Shown: one piece after another, positions 21,321 to 32,661 of the stretch
Numbering within the stretch: position 1 is the first letter of the stretch
How the letters are laid out: each line of letters opens with the position of its first letter
NCBI RefSeq assembly: GCF_029784165.1
Contig: NC_073695.1
Coordinates: 157,116,180 to 157,180,179 of the forward strand
Source of the DNA: Wyeomyia smithii
Taxonomy: Eukaryota; Arthropoda; Insecta; Diptera; Culicidae
Direction: 5' to 3'
DNA: 64,000 bases
Position numbers and translations under genes: made by a program
The notes under the pieces: generated by a model
Told to the model about the DNA's origin: nothing
The model's input: only the letters and a program-made list of their open reading frames with translations
The model's database searches: none

Positions 21321-21858
21321 TGTACTATTCTGCCGGTACCCGCATAACTGTCCCATACTGATTTTGGTCACTTTTGAGTTATCATCGGCAATCGACTTAA
21401 TTGTTATCATATTTTCTGGAAAAAATTAAAATTGATACTTTTGTATGGAAAAACATGGAAAAAATACCAAGTTGTTTTTGTCCCTATTGAAAGTACCCGC
21501 ATTACAGTCCCACATAGTGGTACAAACTGCAAACATATAATTTTGCTCCAGATTAGTGTATTTCGGATTATTTTAGGCATATAGAAGTGTGTCATTCAAT
21601 TACTTAGACTAATGTTGTTTTTCTGTAGTACAATCTACGTTGCCAATGATACTGCCGGTTGCTGGTTGAATTTATATGTGATGGGACAAAATTTTTTATT
21701 TATTATTTATTTATTTCGTCAAACAAAAGTAGACTACATATGTTTAAAACTAACTTACATGCTATATGCTATTTATACTAGTGGGAGCAAAAAAAAAGAG
21801 TTTATACATAATTGAATAATAATTTCTTCACTTGACGGATTATTACAATGAATGTTTT

Positions 21859-24740
21859 CTATCGATTTAAATTTCGCGTTGAGTTGAAATATTGTTTTAA
21901 TTTAGTTCTCGACATAGAAAAGTCAATTGTTTCACAGTGTTGGTTATACACTAACATCATTTGATTAATTGGCCCGTATTTAGCATAATTGTTTCGTTGA
22001 TGATTTAAAGAAAACAAAGTCCGAGTTCGTAAATTTCTAGAAGGTACATAAAGATTGAGTTTTGATAATATTTCGGGTGAATCGACACGTTGAGATACGA
22101 TATCGTTAACAAATGACATCATTGGATGTCAATAAGTCTGCAGCGTTCGTCATATGATGGTAGGGGAAATGACGTCCATCGTAGATTACGAAGTGCATAT
22201 AACAGGAATTGTTTTTGCACTGATTCTATTCTGTTTACATGTGTTGCAGAAAACGGAGACCCTACAATGCTACAATATTCTAAAAGTGACCTGACATAGG
22301 AATTATAAAGTGTTTTTATTGTGTATGGATCTTGGAAATTATAGCAGAAACGTTTTATAAAACTGAGCATGTTACTAGCCTTATTAATAATTGTATTGTA
22401 GTGATCAGTGAATGCTAATTTTGAGTCGAGTATGACTCCTAGGTCCCTAACTAGTTCACTTTTCTCTACTACCTGATCTCCTAAGGAAATCATATTGCTT
22501 GGCATGTTTCTTTTTCTGCCAAAAGCCATCGAACTACATTTTTTAACGTTTAGCCTAAGAAGGCTTTTTTTACACCAAATGTAAAAATGTTTTATCTCGT
22601 GACGAAAAATATTTACATCATCAGCGTTTTTAATTTCAATGAAAAATTTAATATCGTCGGCATAAATAAGAATTTTTACATGTTTCAGAATAAAGGAAAT
22701 GTCGTTTACAAATAATATAAATAGTAGAGGGCCCAAGTGAGAGCCTTGAGGAACTCCTGAGGTTACCTGAATAGGTTTCGATATTCTACCTTTAAATTTG
22801 ACTGTTTGTTGACGATCTGTCAAATACGATTCAATCCATTTGAGTAATTGTGGATGAATTCCAATTTTTCGTAACTTGAAGAGAAGCAGGGGTATATCAA
22901 TGCGATCGAAAGCTCTACTGAAGTCAGTATATAAGGTTTCAACATAATTACCTTTATCCATTGCGTTCAAAGAGAAGTTAATAAACTCGAGTAAGTTAGT
23001 TGTTGTTGAGCGCCCTTTGAAAAAACCGTGTTGCGTTGGGGTAATTCTATTTTTTATTTGGTGGAATAACTTTTTGTTTATTATTGCTTCAAAAAGCTTA
23101 GGTATACAGGAAAGAATGGCTATGCCTCGATAGTTGCTAATGTCGGTTTTTTTACCAGATTTGAACACAGGCACTAGATATGAGTTTTTCCAGAATTTCG
23201 GGAAGCAACCGGATTCCAGCGACATATTGAAAATCAAGAACAGTGGGGAAGTTAGCTCTTTAGCTAAATGCTTCATGAATGCTGGCGGAATTCCGTCTGG
23301 TCCCGGACCTTTAGACGCATCCAGAGCTTTTAAAGTATCTTCAATTTCGTGTGCGCTGACATGTTCAATATTGAAATAGTTGGGAAACTCAGGAAAGTTG
23401 GTGAAGAATGTATAGTCACGATCAGATTCGGAGAAAGTTGTATAATTTTGTTGAAAAAAATCAGCAAATAGATCAGAGATGTATGCCGGGTTCTCTTCAA
23501 CTTTGTCATGCAGTTGCATTTTTGAAGGAAAATTTTCAGATTTTAACTTTGGTTTAACATATTTGAAAAATTTTTTTGGACAGGATTTGATTTCAAGCTC
23601 AGTCTTTAATGTGAACTCTTCAAACGCGTTACTAATGGCATCGTTTAATTCGCCGCAAATGTTAAGATAAGTTGTTAAAGCATCACGATTTTTATGAGTT
23701 TTGTATTTTTTATGTGCTTTTTGTTTTTTGTTTAAGTTTTTAATTTGTCTATTGTACCAGACTGGGTATTTGGAATTGCCATGACGTCTTATTCTTTTCA
23801 ATGGTATTTCGCTAATAAATAAATCAGATAATATGTTATAAAAATTTTCTATAGCCGAATCGACGTTTCCGTCTTCAAACAATACATCTTGCCAGTTGAT
23901 ACTATTTAGTTTATGTTTTAATTCATCATAGTTTGCTGACTGAAAGCCAAAAACATCTTCGAATTCATATTCGTCAGGTCTTTTATTCACATGCACAAAT
24001 AAAGAAAACTCTTTTGCTGTATGATAAACTTCGTTCTTCCATAATGGTTGTAATGAATTCGTCACACAAAAGTCTTCACTAATGTTGGACATTAACAGAT
24101 CTAGATAACAATTTTGTCCATTTTTCATATGATTTATTTGATTAAGACCAAGACTAGAGGTTTTATCAAAAAGAAGTTGCAGCGTTTCATTTTCGCCAAT
24201 AATAGGAAGTAAAAGGCTATGGTTATCGATGTCCGGAATAAAATCAATGTTGCGTTGGTTGAAATCACCGTATATGTGGAGTTTTACTTCAGGTAACAGC
24301 TTAGATGCAATATTTTCAACAACATGAAGAAACTTTTCAAAAAATTCATTCCGCGCATTATTTGGAGGGAAATAGACAGAGACAAATACGTGTGTCTCTC
24401 CTGCTAGTTCTGCTTTCACCCAAACATGTTCGAACTCTTTAAACTGAATGGTGTCGATAAGCGCTGAATTAAAGTCTACTGACACCGCAATCAACACACC
24501 ACCACCGGATTTCATTTTAGATAATTGATAGTTACGGTCATTTCTATAGACATTATATCGGCAACCGAAGACTTCTTCGCTGCGAACACCCTCATCCCAG
24601 CTGGTTTCGGTTGCTAAAATAACAGAAAATGAACAGGATAGTACATTTTTTTGAATTTCGTTAATTTTGTGAGCGCCTCACATGCGGTTAAAATTTTGGC
24701 AATATACAGAGATCTCGGTAGTGGTGGGGTGTTCGAGTGT
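21859..24740 (-). pseudogene. Jockey/CR1-type LINE ORF2 (endonuclease and RT)
   Basis: On the minus strand the endonuclease begins near 24730 (ISVYCQNFN), but a TGA at about 24675 breaks it. It continues through TSWDEGV, GGGVLIAVS, HIYGDFNQRN and LDLLMSN. The RT domain follows: KALDASKGPGPDGIPP, RGIAILSCIPKLFE, QHGFFKGRST, LYTDFSRAFDR, SGVPQGSHLGPLLFILF and catalytic IYADDIKFF. The frame breaks after RCRLIDIQ at 22119 and resumes from 22122 (MMSFVNDIV...) to 21859, consistent with a small deletion. There is no RNase H domain, as in Jockey and CR1 groups. At least two lesions; inactive. Confidence 0.85.
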
Positions 24741-24863
24741 AGAAGCTAAAGAATGAGAGTCGTTATTAACAGAAGTGTTTACCAGAGCAGAGCAGGTCGC
24801 GTCATTTCCTACATCTCTAGGTTGAACAAAATTATCACCAGCAACGGTCCTCTGATGAGTGAG

Positions 24864-25313
24864 TCAATTGCGTTGAAGACACGAGTGCCTAGATGAGCAC
24901 GCAATGCATTGTGAAGTAGGAAGGTGTGCAGGATCGCTGATCATCTGGGGTTGAGAAAGTGAAAACTCGTCGTTCGCCGGGTATGGGTTAAGAGTTTCGC
25001 CTCTTTGAAATTGAATCGTAGGGATGAAGTTGGATTGAGGTCTGGAGAATCGGTCTTTCGCTGCTGCAAGAAGCACTCTGTCAGGTGGTAACAGTTGATT
25101 TGCATGGAATCGATTAGAGTTGGTGTGTTGTTGATTATTGTAGGAGTTGGTGACGTTATTCTGTTGCCTGTTGGCCATGTTATAGTTGGGGCTATTGTTA
25201 TTATTCAAAAAACTGTTGTTGACGTGACGGTTGTGGTTGGTATATCTACGGTTACTATTGGTGTTGAAGTTGTAGTTGGTACTTTGATGGTTATTATCGA
25301 GATTTCTGTTCAA
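24864..25313 (-). pseudogene. Asn-rich end of LINE ORF1
   Basis: A 149-codon frame with long asparagine/serine runs (NNNNSPNYNMANRQQNN) ends in CIACSSRHSC just upstream of the ORF2 region. Position and composition fit the C-terminal part of ORF1 of the same LINE. The element is cut off upstream, so no start can be assigned. The encoded residues are low in complexity and the call is by context only. Confidence 0.5.
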
Positions 25314-25639
25314 GTTGAGGTTGCGATTCTGGTTCTGATTGTTGTTGTTATTGTTGAAGTAGTTCTATTGCGATTGTTCTAATATGCGAGTACTTTTGAA
25401 GAGTACCCGCAAATTTCGTCCCATTTTTGCTTTCTTCAAGTTATATAACGTAAAACTAATTCCATCCATGGTTTTTCGTTCTCAACGATAAACTTGTGGT
25501 GCCATTAAACTGTTATGGTCATTGGTTCTGGATTTAATCGCTGGAAATCCGAAAATTCACGGATAATATTAAATCGCTGTTTTCTCAACATGTTGTTTTT
25601 CATTATGGGACAGTTATCCGGGTACCGGCAGTATTTGAA

Positions 25640-27724
25640 CGTTCCAAATTCATTGATTCCTTGCGATGTCTGCAAATGCACGACGAATCGGCCATAGGAT
25701 ATGATCAAAGTCAAAAGACAAATGGTTTAAAATGATTGGTTTTATCGAAATGACAACATCCTCGACTTTTGGCTTCTGTACATCGCCCTAATTCTGAATA
25801 TATTCATATTGGGTGGTATTCGGTCATTTTCAGCAAATTTTCTGGCATCAATCTGACACCGGAAATACTCATATTGGGAGGTGTTTAGTTATTTTGGTTG
25901 TTTTCCAGAAACTAACAGTCGTCGTCTTTAAATGCAAAATGGTGTCAAGGGTCAATGTTTGGTTTCTATGCATCATCTCGATTAAGGAAATATCCATGTT
26001 GAGTATTATTTGGTAATTTTCGACTTTTTCCTATAAGTTGCTGTTTTTCACAAACGGAAGTCACCATCTTGGATTTCAAAATGGTATTTAAGATGATTTC
26101 TGGCCTCTGAGCGTCATTCTGGTTGAAGAAACACCCATATGGGGTGTTATTCGATCATTTCCGGCTATTTCCCAGGAACCGGAAGTCGCCAACCTAGAAT
26201 CCAAAATGGTGTCTGTGGTCGATTTCAGCTGCCGTGTATCATTCTAGATCCGGAGATACTCATGTTAGACAGAAATCGGCCATTTTTGGCTGTTTTCCAG
26301 AAACCACAAGTTGCCATCCTACAATTCATAATGGTGTCTGAAGTCGATTTGTGGCTCCAGTGCATCATTACGATTTCGAAAATACCCATATTGGGTGGTA
26401 TTTGGTCGTTTGCCGCTGTTTTTCCGAAACCGGAAGTCGCCATCTCAGAAATCAAAATGGTATCTGTGGTCGAATTTAGCTCCTGTGTATCTATCCTTAT
26501 CCGGATATTATTATATTGGGTGGAAATCGTCCATTTTTGGCTGTTTTCCAGAAACCGGAAGTTGCTATCTTACAATCCAAAATGTTGCCTGAGGTCGATT
26601 ATGGAACATATTTGTTACCACTAAAAACATTTACCTGCCAAATATGGTTCCATTTAGTTGATTAGTTCGCGAGATGTGCAGAAATTTGTGCAGAAACATG
26701 TGCTTCCATAAGAGGGAGGGGCGTCGAACCATTATGGACATATTTATTTCCCTTTAAAACATCCACTTGCCAAATTCGGTTTCATTTGCTAGGTTTGTTC
26801 TTGAGTTGTGCAGAAATGTATGTTTCATTTGTATTGAACCCCTCCTTTCCAGAAGAGAGAGGGGTCTCAAACTATCATAGGAACCTTAATCGGCACCAAA
26901 AACCCCTACATACAAATGTTGACGTCGTTCGGTTCGGTAGTTTTCGAGCCTATATGGATCAGACAGACAGACAGACCGAACTGCATTTTATATGTATAGA
27001 TTGCAACATCAATATTTTAGAACCTAAAGAGTGAATATACATTTATTGGATTAAGGCGTTCATGTAAATCTATTTTTACAAATAAAAGTTGGAATGAGAA
27101 AGGCTGGGTCTGACCGCTAGGTGGATTAATTTAGGTTTTTAAAAGGAATCTTACAACCATTTTAATAGTTTTGTTGATATGCTTTCAAAATGGTCCTTCC
27201 GGAATAGATAGGGGCTTCTAGAAGCCAAAGAAACAATGAATAATACAAGGCCAAATACCATACAATATTTATTTTTGCAACTGGGATGATGTCCACAGAT
27301 CGGAAAATGGCTCAGACGCCATTTTGAGTTTCGAGATGGCGACTTCCGGTTTCTAGAAAGCAACCTAAGATGGTCGAATGCTCTCCAATATGTGTATTGC
27401 CGTAATCGAGATGATGTCCAAAGACTGGGTAACGACCCCAGACACCATTTTTGATTCCAAAAGGCGACTTCCGGTTTCTGGAAAACAACAAAATGTGATC
27501 AAATACTAGATAATGAGTCTTTTCGGAATCGGGATGATGCTCTGAGACCTTTAAATGACCCCAGACGCCATTTTGGATCCCAAGATGTCGACTTCCGGAC
27601 TCTAGGAAACAACCCAGAATGGTCGAGTACCCCCCAATATGTGTATATCTTAAAATCAAATGACGCCCTTTGACTGGAAATCGACTTCCGACGGCATTTT
27701 CGAATTCTAGATGGTGACTCCTGG
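25640..27724. repeat. Degenerate ~125-bp repeat region B and flanking repeat text
   Basis: From about 25740 to 26620 a unit built on GGCTGTTTTCCAGAAACCGG, GCCATC, AAAATGGTGTCTG and TACTCATATTGGG recurs with a spacing near 125 bp (for example 26277, 26402, 26527). At 26640-27060 there is repeat text with two related AAATTCGGTTTCATT-type paragraphs and ACAGACAGACAGACC. At 27140-27720 region-B units return in inverted orientation. Open frames across these units are repeat artefacts. No gene. Confidence 0.6.
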
Positions 27725-29787
27725 TTCGTCTGGTGTCGTATTCAGGTCTCTTGGCATCATACTCATATTCGATGGTATTTGGTCAATTTTGAATGTTTTC
27801 CAGAAACCGGATGTCACCATCTTGAATTCGAAAATCGCGTTTGGAGTTTATTTCTGGTGTCTGCGCATCATCCCGATTCCTAAAACACTCATATTGATAT
27901 TCGGCCATTTTAAGTCACCATCATGGAATTAAAGATGGCGTCTCCCAAGTAACAATTTCTATGCTTCAAAGCCGTTAACATATTTTAAGAAAGTTTTGTT
28001 ATAGTCGTACCTAAGTCTATAAGTTTTTACACAGCAACGTATTGCCTTAAAATAAATCAAAATCAGGACGTCTTGGAAAGGCTTTCAGATGCCTCCTAAG
28101 ATTCATGTTTTTCTTCAATGCGTTATTCACTGTTTATAAATGGGGATATGAATGCACGATAGAACTAAAGCTTAGAACTACATTAAAACTTGTGTTAAAG
28201 GTTTCTCTTTGCCTTAAGATAGTATCGAGAGACTATCAAGTTTTTAAAGAGGACATGTAGAATCATTATTAAAACTGTTTGGTCCATTGTTAGTTTTCGT
28301 GAGGTCATTCATAAAATCGCAGATGGCTTCAATCATGGCCGGTAAGTGGAAAAGAATTAAAAATAGTGGTAACTTCAAACGGAAAAATAGGAGAAATTAT
28401 CTTAAAATTCTAAATTCTCCTCTTGTCAATTTTCAACAACGGCACGAAAACAATACAAGTGCCTTTGAAGATACTTTAGAACTGAGAGCGGTTTCGCAGT
28501 CTGGAAAACCCAACACCTATTATCAATCCCCACAGTATTTCCCGTTGCAGTTAAAACTCAACAGCCAGTCAGCATACCACAACCCTCTAAATCCGAAATA
28601 TTTGAAAATGAAATGCTTTATACTGACTTGCAGAATTGGGCTGTAACGTTCAATATACGACAAAATGCTCTAAAAGAATTGCTAAACATTTTTGATAAGC
28701 GGCTACCGGGTGTTTTTCCCCAGGATCCTCGAACTTTTCTTAAAAATATCCGTTCCGTTCGAATTCAGTCTATGGGAAATGGACAGTATTGGCACAATGG
28801 ATTTCGAGAATGTTTGGACATTCAAAACAACCAATAGATTAACACTTTTCACTAATCACCTTTAATTTTCTCACTTAGAAAGCACAATCAACAGGTTAAG
28901 TTGCAGACGGAACACTTTTGTTTACGTTTGTGACAGTAGCATCAGATAAAAAAGCTGTTGAGTGTATTTGATCTGGTGCCGTGCTGCCATAAAATTTATT
29001 AGTTTTTTAACGAAGACATATAGCGCAGATTAAGAGTAGTATTTCTGGTTTCAGTTTTATTAAGGTATCGTGATGGGAAAAGAATTCTAAAGAGGCTTTT
29101 TGAGCTTAAAGAGTTTAGGCGAGACCTGAAGAACTTACCACAGCAGAATCCATTACTATCAGGAAATGTGTAAATCGACGAGTTGCTGCTCGGTACGCCA
29201 TGATATATTTCAAAATCGAAATGTTTCAGAAAATTCACCTGATATTCAGAAATTCGTAATGTAAGAGGCGTAATGTCGATTGTGGTAGATGATATTCAAA
29301 CTTAGTACTAATTTAAAAGATTCAATGACATATCGCTTGGTGCTTGGTCATTTTTCTTCAGAAAAATTTAAATGTAATTTCACAATGTTATCAAGAGGCT
29401 TGCTTTATTTAGTAGTGTAATAGTAAAATTCACCAAAAAATGATCCTGGCATGCCCATTTAAGCTCAATATTACAAAAAAATGATATTTATTCATGGAAG
29501 TAAGAGAATATTGTATGTACATGAGTTGAACTTAAACGGTTTCATGATGGTTTTAAGTTGTTTCAAAGATTCAGTTGATATAATTTATGTTTACATATTT
29601 TGTTTTTGTGTTCGTCATTGTCTACAAACGCAGGTTTTTTATAATCCCAAGCGATCCTTTGAATGACGTCTTAAGTTCACTTTTATATCATTTAAGTTCT
29701 CAATTAAGCTGTACAGACACTCTTAAAGCTGCGTTAAGAATTTCCGATTAAAACGTATACTCATATAAATGGTTTTAAAATATATGA
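27725..29787 (+). repeat. Unit U, full inverted copy R
   Basis: The plus-strand equivalent of L2: boundary TTCGTCTGG, region-B-like text, modules 1 and 2, then non-coding sequence through TTATTCATGG to TTTTAAAATATATG, where homology stops. About 2.06 kb. Confidence 0.65.
28287..28837 (+). pseudogene. Unknown transposon-like protein, modules 1 and 2, with 19-bp deletion
   Basis: Module 1 (WKRIKNSGNFKRKNR...) runs to YYQSPQ at about 28533. Here the copy lacks the roughly 19 bp encoding the VAKSFG linker, which shifts the frame. Module 2 (LQNWAVTFNIRQNALKELL, LPGVFPQDPRTFLKN, GNGQYWHNGF) continues in another frame to the stop at 28837. As this copy lacks the MITE of L2, the two together show that both modules belonged to one ORF of about 190 codons. 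No catalytic motif is visible in either module. Confidence 0.55.
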
Positions 29788-31205
29788 TCAACACCCTCTT
29801 GTAGCGTGGGCCCTTGTAGCTGTAACAAAGTTTTTTCATAGTTTTATCATAACCATTAAGATTTATCCTGCTTAAAAGCAGATTCAAGAATACAGTCATT
29901 ACAACGATGTCGAGGGTATAAAAAAACTTTTAATGTTACTTGGGCTGGGATCGTTTTCAGGTCTCTTGGCATTTCGATTCCGAAATAACTTATATGGGGT
30001 GGTATTTGGTCAATTTTTATTGTTTACCGCAAACCGGAAGTCATCATCTTTAATTCAAAATTAACGTCTGAAGTTGATTTTTGATCTCAGAGCATCAATT
30101 CGATTCCGAAAATACTAGTATTGGGGTTGGTTTTTCGGAAACCGGAAGTCGCTTTTTTGGGTTCTAATCTGGCATCTGGAATCGTTTTCGGGTCTCTGTG
30201 TATCACTCCGGTTCCGAAAATAAATTTTATTAATTTGTTTCTATGACCTCTAGAAGCCCCAGTGGAATCTCTTCTGGAAGGTCCATTTTTGGGATATATC
30301 ACCAAAACACCCCCACCAGTGCTGATAAAAGTCATTTTCCCCAGCAAAATTCTTCGAAAATTACAACCAATCATTTTCAATTTTCACTTCCAATGATCGC
30401 AGCACTCTTTCAGTTACACTAGAATTTCGTCCTAGTAACGTGCTGTTATACTCAGATGAAATAGATCGCGCGCATCGTTCACGGTTACGGAATAAAATTT
30501 GACGACAAATCCAACCAAATGACCTTCACTTCAAAGCGAAAAAGAAAAACAAACAGTCCACTCAACCAAAATGAACCCCACCGAAACACTTTTTCACTGA
30601 CACTGACCGATGCCTGGACAATCTTCGTTAACTGATAAACTAATTTTTTTGTCTTGCTTTCATCGCATGAAATATAATGAGGTGTTTTGACAGTTCACTT
30701 CCATGCAAAAAGCGGGAAGGGAGAACTTTGAAAGGATTGTAAAAAAATAACGTTTATGGATGCTTTTTTTCACTTTCACTCAAGAGTGTCAACAAATATC
30801 AACCCTGACCCCCACACATATCCCCAGAAAACCGAATTTCCGGAAGTAAGAAAATTATTTCGGGGCACCGCTCTAACGCAGCTAAAAAGAATCAGTGCAA
30901 AACCAGCAAAAAACAATTAACTTTTTTAAGCATAGTGTAATAAATACACTGTTCCTACATTGCGAACTTTTGCCCCGTAAACTGCGTACTTTTGCCCCGC
31001 ATGCTGGGTAAAAGTTCGCATCTGAGTAATTTTTCTAAAATGTGAAATTCTCATGCTACAGACAAAATTCGAAAAACTCTGGTAATACATTTTGAAGACG
31101 AAAGGTTCATGTACCGCTTGGAAATAAAACCGAATTTTATGATAATTGTTTGCAATAGTTCTGTTGCAAAAACAATTGAGTGCGTACTTTTGCCCTTCAC
31201 TACTC
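29788..31205. other. Right arm of the composite, with terminal motif cluster
   Basis: Region-B-like units at 29940-30230 give way to about 700 bp without a recognisable gene. At 30960-31025 three copies of the terminal motif occur (GCGAACTTTTGCCCC, GCGTACTTTTGCCCC and an opposite GTAAAAGTTCGCA), and the terminal repeat itself closes the block at 31181-31205. The pattern resembles subterminal binding sites of a cut-and-paste transposon. Confidence 0.45.
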
Positions 31206-31207
31206 TA

Positions 31208-31470
31208 ACATCTGCTAAGCAAGTAAATGTAGAGTTTGATCGGTGCTTAGTATTTCCCGCGATAAATGTGCTAAGACGCTTCAAATGTGGAGAATTTGGA
31301 CACAGAAGCATGGATTGCAAAAATTGTGATGCATGCTCTAGGTGTAGCCAAAACCATAAGACATCTGAGTGTACATCTACTGTATTGAAATGCAGCAATT
31401 GTGTAAAAACGAATAAAGAGCGTAAAACTAATTTGGACATCAACCATGCCGCTTTTAGTTCAGAGTGTTT
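31208..31470 (+). pseudogene. Jockey-type gag, zinc-knuckle fragment
   Basis: The frame reads VEFDRCLVFPAINVLRRFKC, then GEFGH and a Cys/His series (CKNCDACSRCSQNHKTSEC, LKCSNCVK). These are CCHC knuckles like those ending Jockey-clade ORF1; the first Cys of the first knuckle seems to be Arg. It is the third part of the gag interrupted at 5549 and 8427. Joining it to the second part needs a one-base adjustment. The frame runs on into a TA microsatellite and is meaningless after about 31470. Confidence 0.7.
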
Positions 31471-31471
31471 A

Positions 31472-31474
31472 ATT

Positions 31475-31514
<40 letters not shown>
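31472..31514. repeat. TA microsatellite
   Basis: About 40 bp of alternating T and A with two short interruptions, directly after the gag zinc knuckles. Confidence 0.85.
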
Positions 31515-31516
31515 CG

Positions 31517-32275
31517 TTAAATATATGTAGGGTTCTCTAGCTCGGGTCGCCGCGTGTGAAATGTGTAAGGTTCGTCCAAAACAAGCTGTCTTACAAGCGA
31601 AAATTGAATTTGAAAATGTGTTTCTTTCGGCTTGTTTTCTACTCTTTTTTTCGTTACCTCAGTGACGGTGACGGTGTGGGTATTAGTGTGCGAGCGAGAG
31701 TAAGAAACTAACAGTGACGTATTTGGCAAAAAAAAATAAACCGTTCTATACCAAAGAAAAGTATTTCACAAGTGTTTCTCGTCTTGAGAAATAGTATTCT
31801 CAGCTGAACATCTGAAAAGCCCAAACGCTAAGTATTCCTTTTTATCCATTCAATGTTGATTACTTACACTCATATTCGTCTTGTCATTTCCCATCACAAT
31901 GTGAAAATATTCCAACTGAACGAAATCTTATTGAAATTTGTTTTGCTATAATCAGTGATGCCGAATTGTGCCATGTTGACTCGCACAAGACTTATAATTG
32001 ATACATGCAGTTTAGCCGAAGTCTATCAGTTGAACACTCTGCATAGCTTTCGTTTGCTTGTGTTCGATAGTTGGCGTTGTTCGAGTGGTTTTAGGTGAAT
32101 AAGATATATCATATATAATACGTTGGCTGCTTGTTTCCATGTCTCTGGTACGTGGTTTATTCATGTCGGCAGAGAACCTAGTACATGAATAATTCTTCCT
32201 CTCAGTACCACGGGGGGCTAGAAACATAGTAACAAAAATCTTTTTTTTTATTTGGTGTAGACCAGTGACCCGAGG
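31517..32275. other. Unassigned DNA
   Basis: About 760 bp without a gene, inverted repeat or transposon motif that I recognise. The minus-strand frames at 31517-31729 and 32012-32290 have no known motif. It is the insertion flank of the LINE array that begins at 32276 and one of the few places that might be unique sequence. Confidence 0.35.
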
Positions 32276-32661
32276 TTTTTTTTTGTTCATCTATAATTTA
32301 TTTGACACGGCACAAATACAATTTAATGTTTAACGGCGCCAATTATATCTGGTAGCTTACTTTCTAAAGTATCTTAATAACTAAAAGCAAATTTTTTATC
32401 CTCGCTGCCGACTACGAGCTGAAACTAAATGTAACTTAAAGCTATAATATTTTGCATTAAAAGCACTGGTTTACTGTATGATGGTTTTCATCGCCATAGG
32501 TAAGCACATGCTCCGCTGCTGAGCCAAGATATTACGGACTGGCTTATTGGGTTGTCTTCCTTGGGCCTTGAGAGTATCGTGCGGGTCTGATTGCTGTTTC
32601 CGGATCCGGGGTCTTAACGTGTTCTTGTCGTTAGGCTGGATGCAGGCGGAAGGGGGTAGGA

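Larger units (their letters stand above)
21692..25380 (-). mobile_element. Jockey/CR1-type LINE inserted in the MITE
   Basis: The 3' end lies at low coordinates with a TAAA-type tail (seen as TTTATTTATT at 21692-21716). It is 5'-truncated inside an asparagine-rich ORF1 region near 25380. Any target duplication is too short and A/T-rich to define. Its place inside MITE copy 2 gives the relative age. Confidence 0.75.
21328..25631. mobile_element. TA-flanked MITE, copy 2, split by a LINE
   Basis: The left part 21328-21691 and right part 25381-25631 match 673-1289. The same CTGCCGGTACCCG inverted ends occur, with TA at 21326-21327 and 25632-25633. The LINE entered within the internal GGGACAAAATATG hairpin arm. 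Confidence 0.8.
8430..31205. mobile_element. 22.8-kb TA-flanked composite bounded by 25-bp inverted repeats
   Basis: The left end starts GAGTAGTGAGGGGCAAAAGT and the right end is its inverse; 24 of 25 positions match. TA flanks both ends (8428-8429, 31206-31207) and gag sequence lies outside on both sides. The terminal motif GGGGCAAAAGTACGC recurs inside near 19977 and 19999 and, inverted, near 30968, 30984 and 31008, looking like an array of transposase-binding sites. Inside are tandem and inverted copies of a ~2.07-kb unit and many later insertions. It may be one DNA transposon swollen by nesting, or several related elements fused by rearrangement. No transposase core was recognised. Treating it as a single mobile unit is inference. 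Confidence 0.5.

Noticed and set aside
25095..25382. Valine/isoleucine-rich 95-codon membrane-like protein on the plus strand
   Set aside because: It is the antisense of the Asn-rich LINE ORF1; AAC/AAT repeats read backwards give Val/Ile codons.
27312..27659. 115-codon minus-strand frame with internal repeats (HLGIQNGVWG)
   Set aside because: Produced by the ~125-bp repeat unit lacking stops in one frame; not a gene.
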